DNA of 64,000 bases from Marinobacter sp. DY40_1A1 (GCF_016597815.1 NZ_VCHA01000001.1:1054001-1118000); one strand, 5' to 3'; shown: positions 16,119-26,433, counted from the stretch's first letter. The notes: generated from the sequence alone by a model not told the origin. A program made the numbers and translations.

Positions 16119-17249
16119 ATGGCAGAAGCAAAGAAACTCGGTGGCGCAGGCCTTCGCGGACAGGTAGCTGGTGAAACTGCACTGTGCACCGTTGGTAAAA
16201 CCGGAACCGGCCTGACCTATCGTGGTTACGATGTAAGCGATCTGGCAGACAATGCCCAGTTTGAAGAGGTAGCCTATCTGCTGCTGCGCGGCAAGCTACC
16301 GAACCAGCAGGAACTGGACGCTTACAAGAAGAAGCTCCAGAGCCTGCGTGGACTGCCTGCAGCACTCAAGACCGTTCTTGAGCAGATCCCCAAAGATGCT
16401 CACCCCATGGACGTTATGCGCACCGGCGCCTCCATGCTGGGCAACCTGGAAACCGAGAAGGACTTCAGCGAGCAGGACGACAAAATCGACCGCATGCTGG
16501 CTCTGTTCCCGGGCATCATCACCTACTGGTACCGCTTCGCCCATGAAGGCGTGCGCATCGAGACCGACAGTGATGTGGATTCCATTGGCGGTCACTTCCT
16601 CGAGCTGCTCCACGGCAAGAAGCCCAGCGAGCTGCACGAGCGTGTGATGAACGTCTCCCTGATTCTGTACGCCGAGCACGAATTCAACGCCTCCACCTTC
16701 ACGGCTCGCGTGTGTGCGTCTACGTTGTCTGACATTCACAGCTGTGTAACCGGCGCCATCGGTACCCTGCGTGGCCCACTGCACGGCGGCGCGAACGAAG
16801 CGGCGATGGAACTGATTCAGAGATTCCAGACACCAGAGGAAGCGGAAGAAGGCCTGATGGGCATGCTGGCTCGCAAGGAAAAGATCATGGGCTTCGGCCA
16901 CGCGATATACAGCGAATCCGATCCGCGCAACGTGATCATCAAAAAGTGGTCAGAAAAGCTGGCTAAGGAAGTGGGCGATACGGTTCTGTATCCGGTATCC
17001 GTGCGCTGTGAAGAAGTAATGTGGCGCGAGAAGAAATTGTTCTGTAACGCCGACTTCTTCCATGCCTCGACCTATCACTTCATGGGCATTCCCACTGAAC
17101 TGTTCACGCCGATTTTTGTTATGTCCCGTGTTTCCGGTTGGACAGCGCACGTAAAAGAGCAGCGCGAAAATAACCGGATTATCCGCCCAAGTGCGGATTA
17201 CACCGGGCCGGACCATGCTGAGTGGGTGCCGATTGAGAAGCGGGCTTAA
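16119..17249 (+). CDS. prpC: 2-methylcitrate synthase
   Basis: 376 residues of the citrate synthase fold, the length typical for PrpC rather than for the longer GltA. Catalytic segments seen: GPLHGGANEAAM (histidine), MGFGHAIY (second histidine) and the C-terminal acid/arginine region around SGWTAHVKEQRENNRIIRP. It condenses propionyl-CoA with oxaloacetate. Position between prpB and acnD confirms methylcitrate rather than citrate synthase. Confidence 0.95.
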   Translation: MAEAKKLGGAGLRGQVAGETALCTVGKTGTGLTYRGYDVSDLADNAQFEEVAYLLLRGKLPNQQELDAYKKKLQSLRGLPAALKTVLEQIPKDAHPMDVMRTGASMLGNLETEKDFSEQDDKIDRMLALFPGIITYWYRFAHEGVRIETDSDVDSIGGHFLELLHGKKPSELHERVMNVSLILYAEHEFNASTFTARVCASTLSDIHSCVTGAIGTLRGPLHGGANEAAMELIQRFQTPEEAEEGLMGMLARKEKIMGFGHAIYSESDPRNVIIKKWSEKLAKEVGDTVLYPVSVRCEEVMWREKKLFCNADFFHASTYHFMGIPTELFTPIFVMSRVSGWTAHVKEQRENNRIIRPSADYTGPDHAEWVPIEKRA

Positions 17250-17273
17250 ACACTGAACACAAGAGTACTCTTA

Positions 17274-19886
17274 ATGAACACCAACTACCGTAAACCTCTA
17301 CCAGGCACCGACCTGGATTATTTCGATACCCGCCAGGCCGTTGAAGACATTCAAGCCGGCGCGTACGACAAACTCCCGTACACCTCCAGAATTCTGGCGG
17401 AACAGCTTGTTCGTCGTTGCGATCCCGATGCGCTGACGGATTCCCTCAAGCAGTTCATCGAGCGCAAACGTGATCTCGACTTCCCCTGGTACCCGGCTCG
17501 CGTGGTTTGCCACGACATCCTGGGCCAGACAGCTCTGGTGGATCTCGCAGGCCTGCGCGACGCCATTGCAGAGAAGGGCGGTGATCCCGCTAAAGTGAAC
17601 CCGGTTGTTCCAACCCAGCTAATCGTGGATCACTCTCTGGCTGTTGAGCACGCTGGCTTTGAGAAAGATGCGTTCGAAAAGAACCGGGAAATCGAAGACC
17701 GCCGTAACGACGATCGTTTCCATTTTATCAACTGGACCAAAAAAGCGTTCAAGAACGTGGATGTTATCCCGCCAGGTAACGGCATCATGCACCAGATCAA
17801 CCTGGAGAAAATGTCTCCGGTGGTGCAGGCGCGCCCGGATGGTGAAGGCAAGAAGGTCGCGTTCCCGGATACTTGTGTAGGCACAGACAGCCACACGCCA
17901 ATGGTTGATGCTCTTGGTGTTATCTCTGTTGGTGTTGGTGGCCTGGAAGCCGAGAGCGTAATGCTTGGCCGTGCCTCCATGATGCGCCTGCCGGATATCG
18001 TAGGTGTAGAGCTGACAGGAAAGCTGCAGCCAGGCATCACCAGTACCGATATGGTATTAGCTTTGACTGAATTCCTGCGCAGAGAGCGTGTAGTAGGGGC
18101 TTATCTGGAATTCTATGGCGAAGGCGCAGACAGCCTGACCATTGGCGATCGTGCCACTATCTCCAACATGACACCGGAATACGGCGCAACGGCGGCCATG
18201 TTCTACATCGATGGCCAAACCATCGACTATCTGAAGCTGACCGGCCGTGAAGACGAGCAGGTAGCTTTGGTAGAAAAGTTCGCCAAGCACACAGGCCTGT
18301 GGGCAGACGCCCTGAAGACGGCTGAGTATGAGCGTGTTCTGAAGTTCGATCTGTCTACCGTTGTGCGCACACTGGCTGGTCCTTCCAATCCACATGCGCA
18401 CTTGCCAACCTCCGAGCTTGCTGCACGTGGCATCGCCAGTGAGTGGGAGCAGGAAGAAGGCAAAATGCCGGATGGGGCTGTAATCATCGCTGCCATCACC
18501 AGCTGCACCAACACCAGTAACCCCCGAAATATGGTTGCTGCCGGTTTGATTGCCCGTAACGCCAACAAATTGGGCCTCACCCGCAAGCCCTGGGTGAAAT
18601 CCTCTCTGGCACCGGGTTCTAAAACCGTTGAAATGTACCTCAACGATGCCGGGTTGTTGCCCGAGTTGGAAGATCTAGGCTTCGGTGTGGTGGGGTTCGC
18701 CTGCACTACCTGTAACGGCATGAGCGGCGCACTGGATCCGGTTATCCAGAAAGAAGTGGTTGATCGTGATTTGTACGCAACGGCAGTGCTCTCCGGTAAC
18801 CGTAACTTCGACGGCCGGATTCACCCCTACGCCAAGCAGGCATTCCTTGCTTCACCGCCTTTGGTGGTGGCATACGCCATTGCTGGAACCATCCGCTTCG
18901 ATATCGAAAAAGATACGCTGGGGTACGATAAAGAAGGTAATCCAGTCACCCTGAAAGATATCTGGCCGGATGATGCAGAAATCGACGCCATTGTGAAAAA
19001 GTCGGTGAAGCCGGAACAGTTCCGCAGCACCTACATTCCAATGTTCGACGTAACCCAGGAAGCCCACGCCAACATCAGCCCGTTATACGATTGGCGCCCA
19101 ATGAGCACCTACATCCGTCGCCCGCCATACTGGGAAGGCGGCATGGTTGGCGAGAAGCAGCTCAAAGGCATGCGCCCGCTGGCGGTGCTGCCAGACAACA
19201 TCACCACAGACCACCTGTCGCCGTCCAACGCCATCATGATGGACAGCGCAGCCGGTGAATACCTGCACAAAATGGGTGTGCCGGAAGTGGACTTTAACTC
19301 CTACGCAACCCACCGCGGCGACCACCTGACCGCCCAGCGCGCAACCTTTGCCAACCCGAAACTGTTCAACGAAATGGTGTTGGATGAAAACGGTAAAGTG
19401 AAGCAGGGCTCTCTGGCGCGTATCGAGCCGGAAGGCAAGGTTACTCGCATGTGGGAAGCCATCGAAACCTACATGGAGCGCAAGCAGCCGCTGATTATTA
19501 TCGCCGGCGCTGATTATGGTCAGGGTTCCTCCCGGGATTGGGCAGCCAAAGGCGTGGCATTGGCCGGTGTTGAGGCCATCGTTGCCGAAGGCTTTGAGCG
19601 CATCCACCGCACCAACCTGGTAGGTATGGGTGTTATGCCACTGCAGTTCGAAGAAGGCACAACGCGCAAAACCCTGAGTATTGATGGCACGGAAATTTTC
19701 GATGTTGAAGGAAAGCCTGCGCCCGGCGCCAAGCTGACTCTCATCATCACCCGCAAAGACGGAAGTTCTGAGAAGGTGCCCGTTATTTGCAGACTGGATA
19801 CTGCAGAGGAGTTGCACATTTATTCAGCGGGTGGCGTATTGCAGCGCTTTGCTGAGGACTTTCTTCAGTCCGAAGGTGCGGTTTGA
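17274..19886 (+). CDS. acnD: Fe-S 2-methylcitrate dehydratase AcnD
   Basis: 870 residues, aconitase superfamily. The three [4Fe-4S] cysteines are visible: Cys411 in SCTNTSNP, Cys477 and Cys480 in ACTTCNG. Substrate-site motifs VGTDSHTPM and GADYGQGSSRDWAAKG are intact. With prpF it forms the AcnD/PrpF route, in which AcnD dehydrates 2-methylcitrate to a 2-methylaconitate isomer that PrpF converts. An in-frame TTG start of prpF overlaps its stop, but the better prpF start is 18 bases downstream. Confidence 0.95.
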   Translation: MNTNYRKPLPGTDLDYFDTRQAVEDIQAGAYDKLPYTSRILAEQLVRRCDPDALTDSLKQFIERKRDLDFPWYPARVVCHDILGQTALVDLAGLRDAIAEKGGDPAKVNPVVPTQLIVDHSLAVEHAGFEKDAFEKNREIEDRRNDDRFHFINWTKKAFKNVDVIPPGNGIMHQINLEKMSPVVQARPDGEGKKVAFPDTCVGTDSHTPMVDALGVISVGVGGLEAESVMLGRASMMRLPDIVGVELTGKLQPGITSTDMVLALTEFLRRERVVGAYLEFYGEGADSLTIGDRATISNMTPEYGATAAMFYIDGQTIDYLKLTGREDEQVALVEKFAKHTGLWADALKTAEYERVLKFDLSTVVRTLAGPSNPHAHLPTSELAARGIASEWEQEEGKMPDGAVIIAAITSCTNTSNPRNMVAAGLIARNANKLGLTRKPWVKSSLAPGSKTVEMYLNDAGLLPELEDLGFGVVGFACTTCNGMSGALDPVIQKEVVDRDLYATAVLSGNRNFDGRIHPYAKQAFLASPPLVVAYAIAGTIRFDIEKDTLGYDKEGNPVTLKDIWPDDAEIDAIVKKSVKPEQFRSTYIPMFDVTQEAHANISPLYDWRPMSTYIRRPPYWEGGMVGEKQLKGMRPLAVLPDNITTDHLSPSNAIMMDSAAGEYLHKMGVPEVDFNSYATHRGDHLTAQRATFANPKLFNEMVLDENGKVKQGSLARIEPEGKVTRMWEAIETYMERKQPLIIIAGADYGQGSSRDWAAKGVALAGVEAIVAEGFERIHRTNLVGMGVMPLQFEEGTTRKTLSIDGTEIFDVEGKPAPGAKLTLIITRKDGSSEKVPVICRLDTAEELHIYSAGGVLQRFAEDFLQSEGAV

Positions 19887-19903
19887 ATAATGAGGGCAAT
19901 GAA

Positions 19904-21082
19904 ATGAGTCACGCACCGCAAATCAAAGTCCCCGCCACTTACATCCGTGGCGGCACCAGCAAAGGTGTATTTTTCCGTTTGGATGACCTCCCTGAGAGGG
20001 CCCGTACACCGGGCCCGGCGAGGGATAACCTGTTGCTGCGTGTGATTGGCAGCCCAGACCCCTACCAGAAGCAAACCGATGGTATGGGAGGTGCCACATC
20101 CAGCACCAGCAAAACCGTAATCCTGAGCAAAAGCACTCAGCCAGATCACGATGTGGACTATCTGTTCGGGCAAGTGAGCATCGATAAGCCCTTTGTGGAC
20201 TGGAGCGGCAACTGCGGCAACCTCACGGCAGCCGTCGGCGCCTTTGCGATTAACAGTGGCTTCGTCGCAAACGACCGCATTCCGGAAAACGGCACGGCGG
20301 TGGTGCGCATCTGGCAGGCCAACATCCGCAAGACCATCATTGCCAATGTGCCTATCACCAATGGTGAGGTGCAGGAAACCGGTGACTTTGAGCTGGACGG
20401 AGTCACGTTTCCCGCAGCTGAAGTGCAAGTGGAATTCATGGATCCAGCCGATGGCGAAGGCTCAATGTTCCCCACCGGCAATCTGGTGGATGAACTGGAG
20501 GTTCCAGGCGTTGGCACCTTGCAAGCCACCATGATCAATGCCGGTATCCCTACGGTGTTTATCAATGCGGAGGCCGTCGGCTACAAAGGCACAGAACTGC
20601 AGGACGACATCAACAGCGATCCTAAAGCCCTGGCGATGTTTGAAAGCATTCGCGCCCATGGCGCTGTGAAGATGGGGCTGATCCAGAACATCGAAGAAGC
20701 CGCCGCCCGACAGCACACGCCAAAAGTGGCTTTCGTGGCACCGCCGGCGGAGTACACTTCATCGAGCGGAAAGAAGATTGCTGCAGGTGACATCGATGTG
20801 CTGGTGCGCGCTCTCTCCATGGGCAAGCTACACCACGCTATGATGGGCACAGCCGCAGTCGCCATCGCAACCGCAGCAGCCATTCCCGGAACACTGGTGA
20901 ACCTGGCAGCAGGCGGCGGCGATCGCACCTCAGTCACCTTTGGCCATCCGTCTGGCACCCTGCAAGTCGGGGCAGAAGCCAAAGAAATAAACGGCCAATG
21001 GACGGCTACCAAAGCCATCATGAGCCGCAGTGCGCGCATACTGATGGAAGGCTGGGTTAGGGTGCCTGGAGATAGCTTCTAG
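19904..21082 (+). CDS. prpF: 2-methylaconitate isomerase PrpF
   Basis: 392 residues from the ATG at 19904 (GAGGGC upstream); a TTG at 19883 overlapping the acnD stop is less likely. Family segments: YIRGGTSKGVFF at the N-terminus, DGMGGATSSTSK, SGNCGNLTAAVGAFA (active-site cysteine) and GHPSGTLQVG. PrpF isomerises the AcnD product so that it can be hydrated to 2-methylisocitrate. Confidence 0.95.
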   Translation: MSHAPQIKVPATYIRGGTSKGVFFRLDDLPERARTPGPARDNLLLRVIGSPDPYQKQTDGMGGATSSTSKTVILSKSTQPDHDVDYLFGQVSIDKPFVDWSGNCGNLTAAVGAFAINSGFVANDRIPENGTAVVRIWQANIRKTIIANVPITNGEVQETGDFELDGVTFPAAEVQVEFMDPADGEGSMFPTGNLVDELEVPGVGTLQATMINAGIPTVFINAEAVGYKGTELQDDINSDPKALAMFESIRAHGAVKMGLIQNIEEAAARQHTPKVAFVAPPAEYTSSSGKKIAAGDIDVLVRALSMGKLHHAMMGTAAVAIATAAAIPGTLVNLAAGGGDRTSVTFGHPSGTLQVGAEAKEINGQWTATKAIMSRSARILMEGWVRVPGDSF

Positions 21083-21102
21083 CAGTAAGTGAAAAACGGG
21101 TA

Positions 21103-21181
21103 ACCGGCTCCTTTCGGTCATTGAGCGCTAAGTTTGCTAGGCTGTATGTAGTAAGCAGACACTCAAATCGAAGGAGCCGGT
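21103..21181 (+). promoter_or_regulatory. Long-range hairpin that would cover the prpD ribosome-binding site
   Basis: ACCGGCTCCTT (21103-21113) is the perfect complement of AAGGAGCCGGT (21171-21181). The downstream arm is the Shine-Dalgarno of prpD, whose ATG is at 21185. The loop is 57 bases and there is no T-run, so it is not an intrinsic terminator. Transcripts reading through from prpF could hide the prpD ribosome site. A possible promoter in the loop (TTGAGC at 21121 with a TGTATG-like -10) would give RNA lacking the upstream arm. Confidence 0.5.
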
Positions 21182-21184
21182 GCT

Positions 21185-22681
21185 ATGTCAGCCACTACGT
21201 CAGCCACATTCGATCTCAACGAACGCCCCGATTACGATGAAGCCCTCCAGAAAATCGCCGATTACGTCCTTACCTATAAAGTAGAAAACAAAGAAGCCTG
21301 GAACACGGCGCGCCTTTGCCTGATGGATACGCTCGGCTGCGGCCTGCTGGCTTTACGCTTTCCGGATTGCACCAAACACCTGGGGCCGATCGTGGAGGGC
21401 ACGATTGTTCCCCATGGTGCCCGCGTTCCAGGTACCTCATTCAGGCTCGATCCTGTGAAAGCAGCCTGGGACATTGGCTGTATCGTGCGCTGGCTAGACT
21501 ATAACGACACCTGGTTGGCAGCGGAATGGGGGCACCCCTCAGATAACCTTGGCGGCATACTGGCAGTGGCGGACCATCTGTCGCAAAAGCGTGTTGCAGA
21601 GGGAAAAGCACCGCTTACCATGCGTGAAGTTCTCGAAGCCATGGTTATGGCCCACGAAATCCAGGGCGTGTTCGCCCTTGAAAACTCTTTCAATCGCGTG
21701 GGGTTGGATCACGTTATCCTGGTGAAAGTGGCTTCAACAGCCGTCACCGCGAAGCTCATGGGTGCCACTCGTGAGCAAATGCTGGCGGCGCTTTCTCATG
21801 CCTGGATTGATGGCCAGGCGCTACGAACATACCGCCACGCCCCGAATGCCGGGTCCCGGAAATCCTGGGCAGCGGGTGATGCCACCTCCCGTGCCGTTCG
21901 CCTTGCGGATATTGCCATGCGGGGTGAGATGGGGGTTCCCAGCGCGCTCACAGCACCCCAGTGGGGTTTCTACGATGTCCTTTTTAGCAAAACCAATAAA
22001 GACCAAGCCCTGAAACCGGAAGACAAACGCCGGTTTTCCCTGCCACAGAAGTTTGGTTCCTACGTGATGGAAAACATACTCTTCAAAGTATCTTTCCCGG
22101 CAGAATTCCACGCCCAGACAGCGGCCGAAGCGGCTGTAACGCTTCATCCACAAGTTAAAGACCGGCTCGATCAGATCGACCGAATTGTAGTAACTACCCA
22201 CGAGTCAGCCATACGCATCATTTCCAAGGTCGGTAAATTGGCAAACGCGGCAGATAGGGATCACTGCCTTCAATATATGGTGGCTGTGCCATTAATTTTT
22301 GGTGATCTGGTGGCCGAGCATTACGAAGACAGCTTTCACGAGGCCAACCCTCTCATTGATGAGCTCAGAGACAAGATGGAAATTGTCGAGGATGAACGTT
22401 ACACCCGCGAGTATCTCGAAGCAGACAAGCGTTCAATCGCGAATGCTATCCAGGTGGTCTTCAAGGACGGCTCCAGTACAGAGCAGGTAGCTGTGGAATA
22501 CCCGATAGGTCACCGCAGGCGAAGGGAGGAAAGTATTCCACTGCTATCAGACAAGTTCCGAGCTAATCTGGCGACCCGTTTCCCGGCGCAACGGTGCGAG
22601 CAGATCTTCGAAGTCTGCAAGAACCAGAAGAGCCTGGAGAATACCCCGGTTCAGGAGTTTGTGGGGATGTTCGTTATCTGA
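21185..22681 (+). CDS. prpD: 2-methylcitrate dehydratase PrpD
   Basis: 498 residues, the MmgE/PrpD family with the usual start (ADYVLTYK...[16 protein letters not shown]) and [22 protein letters not shown] active-site segment. It is a cofactor-free dehydratase. Many genomes have either prpD or acnD/prpF; having both in the same cluster is a known arrangement and implies partial redundancy. The 102-base gap after prpF contains the hairpin described separately. Confidence 0.95.
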   Translation: MSATTSATFDLNERPDYDEALQKIADYVLTYKVENKEAWNTARLCLMDTLGCGLLALRFPDCTKHLGPIVEGTIVPHGARVPGTSFRLDPVKAAWDIGCIVRWLDYNDTWLAAEWGHPSDNLGGILAVADHLSQKRVAEGKAPLTMREVLEAMVMAHEIQGVFALENSFNRVGLDHVILVKVASTAVTAKLMGATREQMLAALSHAWIDGQALRTYRHAPNAGSRKSWAAGDATSRAVRLADIAMRGEMGVPSALTAPQWGFYDVLFSKTNKDQALKPEDKRRFSLPQKFGSYVMENILFKVSFPAEFHAQTAAEAAVTLHPQVKDRLDQIDRIVVTTHESAIRIISKVGKLANAADRDHCLQYMVAVPLIFGDLVAEHYEDSFHEANPLIDELRDKMEIVEDERYTREYLEADKRSIANAIQVVFKDGSSTEQVAVEYPIGHRRRREESIPLLSDKFRANLATRFPAQRCEQIFEVCKNQKSLENTPVQEFVGMFVI

Positions 22682-22697
22682 TCTGGCCGAAGAGTGT

Positions 22698-23735
22698 TTA
22701 TTTTCTGCCCGGAGATAGCGGCTTAACATTGTCCGGAACACCAAGGTTTTCCCTGTGGCCAGATTGCTCGTCAGGGAAAATCGTGGCCAGCCTGCTGTCA
22801 ATACGCTCCAGTGCTTCCGCCATGCGAATCAGCGCCTGGCCTACACCAGCCAAATCGCCAGAAGTCCCGGCATGCTCTGGCGCCGGGTGCTCCCGTTTCT
22901 TCACGTCGGTCAACTTCGGGGTGTTCGCGGGCAGATCATCGCCCAGCAAATCCTTGCGTATGGATTTGAGATCATGGGGGTCAATAAATGGCCGGTCCTC
23001 TGAGTAGGCACACATCATCATGCCGTCACACAGCTTGTTAATCAGCCGGGGGATACCCTTGCTCAGCTTGTGAATCTCACGAACCGTGTCCACATCAAAT
23101 AGTTTGTTGCCACCGTGACCGGAAACCAGAAGCCGGTAATCGATATATTCAGCCGTTTCTTTTGGCGAGAGACCTTCCAGATGGAAGAACAGCTTTACCC
23201 GCTGAGCCAGCTGAGGGATATCCAGAACAGCCTGCTTAAGTTCTGGTTGCCCAAGCAGGATAACCCTCATGGAGGGCCCACCCATGCTTTCCATGCCGGC
23301 CAGCATGCGGATATCTTCAAGGTTTTCCCGGGTAAGGTTTTGCGCTTCATCAATCGTGAGCACCACAGGGGTGCCAGCTTTTGCCATTTGCTCCAGGTAG
23401 TCAGAGATCTGGAAAAGCATGGCTACCTTGCTCTCGTCTTCTACCTTCATACCGGCCTTGCGAAGGATCAGACCAAACAGATCCTTGGACTCAAGGTTTG
23501 TGTAGGAAATGTTGAGTAGCTTCAGGTTGCCCTCAAGATTGCGAATGGTCTTTTTAAGCAATGTTGTCTTGCCCGAACCAATCTCTCCGCTGATAACCAC
23601 GAAGCCCTCAGAGCTCCAGATCGCCGAAGACATGTATACATAAGCTCGCGAATGTTGTTGGCTCATGTAAATGAAGTCGTCTTCCGGTGTAATGCGGAAG
23701 GGATGTCTATGGAGACCGAAAAATTCCAGATACAT
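22698..23735 (-). CDS. XrtA/PEP-CTERM locus-associated AAA ATPase (ExeA/GspA-like)
   Basis: 345 residues beginning MYLEFFGLHRHPFRITPEDD, the typical start of the XrtA-associated ATPase subfamily. Walker A GEIGSGKT is at 50-57 and Walker B VVLTIDEAQ at about 125-133, followed by a sensor segment and a variable C-terminal tail. Related ExeA proteins bind peptidoglycan or help assemble envelope secretion complexes; here it presumably helps polysaccharide or protein export. It is the second gene of a leftward pair with the deacetylase. Confidence 0.9.
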   Translation of the reverse strand: MYLEFFGLHRHPFRITPEDDFIYMSQQHSRAYVYMSSAIWSSEGFVVISGEIGSGKTTLLKKTIRNLEGNLKLLNISYTNLESKDLFGLILRKAGMKVEDESKVAMLFQISDYLEQMAKAGTPVVLTIDEAQNLTRENLEDIRMLAGMESMGGPSMRVILLGQPELKQAVLDIPQLAQRVKLFFHLEGLSPKETAEYIDYRLLVSGHGGNKLFDVDTVREIHKLSKGIPRLINKLCDGMMMCAYSEDRPFIDPHDLKSIRKDLLGDDLPANTPKLTDVKKREHPAPEHAGTSGDLAGVGQALIRMAEALERIDSRLATIFPDEQSGHRENLGVPDNVKPLSPGRK

Positions 23736-23766
23736 AGATAATTCCTGTTCAGCTCATTGCCCTGAA

Positions 23767-24675
23767 TCAGGCGAGGCGAATCATTTGATCGCTGCGCAAC
23801 AGGGTTTTGTCTGGTTCGTAGGCATTATAGCTTTCACTAACGGTTCCAAACCGGAAGTCTCCAAGCAAACGCTCAAGACGACCGTAACACTGGTCCAGGT
23901 TAGTATAATGCCGGAAGCGGGAGAACCAGCTTGCGTTATCGTAACGTGGTTGCTCGGGATCGATTTCCCAAGGGTGCAGGTAAAACATTTGCGGCCGCGC
24001 GCCAAAACCAGAAGCATTGCGAAACAAGTATCGGAATACCGGGTAAGGGAACTGACGAAAATAGCCGCCACCCGCCGCTGGTATTGAAAGCCCCATGATG
24101 TGTGCTGTGGTTAATGGGAACTCACGGATAATTGCACCGCTGGCGGTCTGGATAGAGTAGGGGGCGGACGGGGAATCAGGAATGCCGTAGTTATCATGCC
24201 GAATCGGGAAAATGCTCGAATCCCAGGTAAACCCCGCTTCACTCAATATATCCAGAGCCCACAGAGAGTCACGGGTAATAGAGTAGCTGGCGGCACGATA
24301 GCCATCGACAGATTTGCCAGTGATGTCCTCAAGGAGCGCCTTCGAGCGAATGGTTTCTTCTCGAAACACTTCCTGAGTCTGGTTGTAAATGAGCTGGTGG
24401 CTGTATCCATGGGACGCTATTTCATGGCCATGATCGGATAATTTCCGAATCAGGGCAGGAAATCTCTCAGCAACCCAGCCGAGCACAAAAAACGTTGCCT
24501 TCACCTGATGCTTGTCAAAAAGCGCCAGCAGTCGCTCAGTGTTTTGCTCCACACGGGAGGGTAGTGAGTCCCATTGCGCTGGGCGAATCACACCCGATAG
24601 AGCGGCAACGTGGAAGTAATCTTCTACGTCTATGCTCATAGCGTGCAATGGTTGAGGTCTTTCCTGACTTGGCAT
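23767..24675 (-). CDS. XrtA-associated polysaccharide deacetylase
   Basis: 302 residues with a NodB-type carbohydrate esterase 4 fold. The metal and base residues are visible in AMSIDVEDYFHVA (Asp) and in HGHEIASHGYSHQ (the HXXXH motif). No signal peptide is seen, as is usual in this exosortase-linked subfamily. Start support is ideal (AAAGGAG, 5 bases, ATG). It should N-deacetylate sugars of the exopolysaccharide or its lipid-linked precursor. Divergent from the main exopolysaccharide operon. Confidence 0.9.
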   Translation of the reverse strand: MPSQERPQPLHAMSIDVEDYFHVAALSGVIRPAQWDSLPSRVEQNTERLLALFDKHQVKATFFVLGWVAERFPALIRKLSDHGHEIASHGYSHQLIYNQTQEVFREETIRSKALLEDITGKSVDGYRAASYSITRDSLWALDILSEAGFTWDSSIFPIRHDNYGIPDSPSAPYSIQTASGAIIREFPLTTAHIMGLSIPAAGGGYFRQFPYPVFRYLFRNASGFGARPQMFYLHPWEIDPEQPRYDNASWFSRFRHYTNLDQCYGRLERLLGDFRFGTVSESYNAYEPDKTLLRSDQMIRLA

Positions 24676-24825
24676 GGGTACTCCTTTCCAGTGGTACCAA
24701 TAAAAAAAACAGTACCTAGGCGTTAATTTTCACTTACTGCCCGCACAAATACAATTCTTGATGCAAGTAAAGTCTGCTTGCGACGAAAAACAATGTAAAA
24801 CTGTGTAACCAAAAGATACAATGAG

Positions 24826-24911
24826 TTGAGATTCTATGTTGGCCGGCGCAAAATGGGCCACGTAAAAAAAGGAACCGGTGGAAAGGGTGTCGCTCAAAGC
24901 TAAACTGAGCG
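24826..24911 (+). promoter_or_regulatory. Promoter region and leader hairpin of the exopolysaccharide operon
   Basis: The 24676-24977 divergent gap holds TTGAGA (24826-24831), a 17-base spacer and CAAAAT (24849-24854), an acceptable sigma-70 promoter. Downstream in the leader is a 6-bp hairpin CGCTCA (24891-24896) / TGAGCG (24906-24911). A promoter for the leftward deacetylase must also lie in this gap but I cannot pick it out. No good sigma-54 site is seen. Confidence 0.4.
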
Positions 24912-24977
24912 CGGTCTGCCGGAGAATTTGATGTTGGTCTGGCGCAGGTTGTTGTGCAGACGACAAGGAAGTTCCGC

Positions 24978-26384
24978 GTGACGTATATACGGTTCAGAAA
25001 ACACTATCTTCATATCCCCTATCTGGTGCTCGCTGCGCTGGAATTTGTCGTTCTATATGCGATTTTCGCTTCTTTGGGGTTGCTGCTTTCCATTGCAGGT
25101 GTTGGTTACCCTTCGGTTGATACAAATGTCCTCTCTGCAAGCTTGTTCGCGCTTATTTTGAGTTGTGGAACTCTGGCTATGGGCGGTTATCTCGCCATGG
25201 TCCACGAGAGTCTTTCTGCCTTGTTTTTTCGCACACTGGTTGCCTACTGCTTTGTAGGTGGAATCGGCTTGAAACTTCTTTACCTGGTTGTGCCAACCGC
25301 AAACCCGGGCAGTACCAATCTGTTCTGGGCCGTTATTTGCGCATCACTGATTGTTATCCTGTTAAGGCTTATATTCCTGCGAGTTGTCGATTCGGAGAAA
25401 CTCGTTCGTCGTGTAGTGATCTTTGGTGCCGGAGATTTTGCAGCCAATCTTCTCGATGAGTACGAGCGCAACATGCGCGCGCTTGGGGTACGTATTATTG
25501 GTTGCATCTCTGACAACCCTAACGGGGCTGTTGGTGCCGATAAACTATTGCCTACGCCTTACGATTTCTACCAGTTTTGTCGGCAAAACAAGGTTTCTGA
25601 AATTGTCATTGCCCAGCAGGAGCGGCGCCGAAATGAGGGAGGATGGCTGCCGGTGCCGGACCTGATGGAGTGTAAACTTCGTGGTATTGCCATCACCAAC
25701 GGCGTAGATTTCTACGAGCGAGAGCTGAAAAAAGCGAAGCTCGATATGGTGCATCCCTCCTGGATTGTATTTTCGGAAGGTTTTAAAGCATCAAAATCCC
25801 GGGCTTTCGCCAAGCGATCTCTCGATTTGTTGATCAGTCTCACGCTCCTTGCTGTGATGATACCTTTTATTATTCTCACAGCGATTGCGGTGTTTCTGGA
25901 AACCGGGCGGCCCATACTCTATAGCCAGACTCGCGTGGGCATGCTGGGTAAAGAATTTCGCATCTACAAGTTTCGCAGCATGCGCCAGGATGCAGAGAAG
26001 GACGGCAAAGCTCAATGGGCCTCAGCGAATGACAATCGGATTACCCGGGTAGGTGCATTCATACGCAACACCCGCCTGGATGAACTACCGCAAATCTATA
26101 ATGTGATCAAAGGCGAAATGAGCATCGTCGGGCCGCGCCCGGAAAGGCCAGAGTTTGTCTCTGAACTGAAAGAGAAGATTCCGTTTTACGATACCCGGCA
26201 CTATGTAAAACCTGGCCTGATGGGTTGGGCGCAACTTAAATATCCCTATGGTGCATCCGTTGAAGACGCCCGGGGCAAGCTGGAGTACGATCTTTACTAC
26301 TCCAAAAATCACAGCCTTTTGATGGATTTTCTGATCATGATCCAAACAGTGGAAGTGATCCTTCTGGGTAAAGGCGTACGGTAA
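24978..26384 (+). CDS. Exopolysaccharide priming glycosyl-1-phosphate transferase (EpsB/WbaP-like)
   Basis: 468 residues from a GTG at 24978 with AAGGAAG 6 bases upstream; a GTG at 24954 is also open. Four N-terminal membrane helices, a CoA-binding-like Rossmann segment (VVIFGAGDFAANLLDEY) and a C-terminal bacterial sugar transferase domain (KRSLDLLISLTLL helix, KFRSMRQDAE, TRLDELPQIYNVIKGEMS, GPRPERP). It transfers a sugar-1-phosphate to undecaprenyl phosphate at the inner membrane, starting repeat-unit synthesis. It is the first gene of the rightward operon and fits the subfamily found in XrtA loci. Confidence 0.92.
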   Translation: MTYIRFRKHYLHIPYLVLAALEFVVLYAIFASLGLLLSIAGVGYPSVDTNVLSASLFALILSCGTLAMGGYLAMVHESLSALFFRTLVAYCFVGGIGLKLLYLVVPTANPGSTNLFWAVICASLIVILLRLIFLRVVDSEKLVRRVVIFGAGDFAANLLDEYERNMRALGVRIIGCISDNPNGAVGADKLLPTPYDFYQFCRQNKVSEIVIAQQERRRNEGGWLPVPDLMECKLRGIAITNGVDFYERELKKAKLDMVHPSWIVFSEGFKASKSRAFAKRSLDLLISLTLLAVMIPFIILTAIAVFLETGRPILYSQTRVGMLGKEFRIYKFRSMRQDAEKDGKAQWASANDNRITRVGAFIRNTRLDELPQIYNVIKGEMSIVGPRPERPEFVSELKEKIPFYDTRHYVKPGLMGWAQLKYPYGASVEDARGKLEYDLYYSKNHSLLMDFLIMIQTVEVILLGKGVR

Positions 26385-26433
26385 CGGTTCTGTCATACTG
26401 AACTATAGAACAACAAAGGATTGGAGGGCGTTT

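Noticed and set aside
24843..24858. GG-N10-GC spacing before the exopolysaccharide operon (possible sigma-54 promoter)
   Set aside because: Only the GG and GC dinucleotides fit; flanking consensus positions do not. A sigma-70 pair just upstream fits better.
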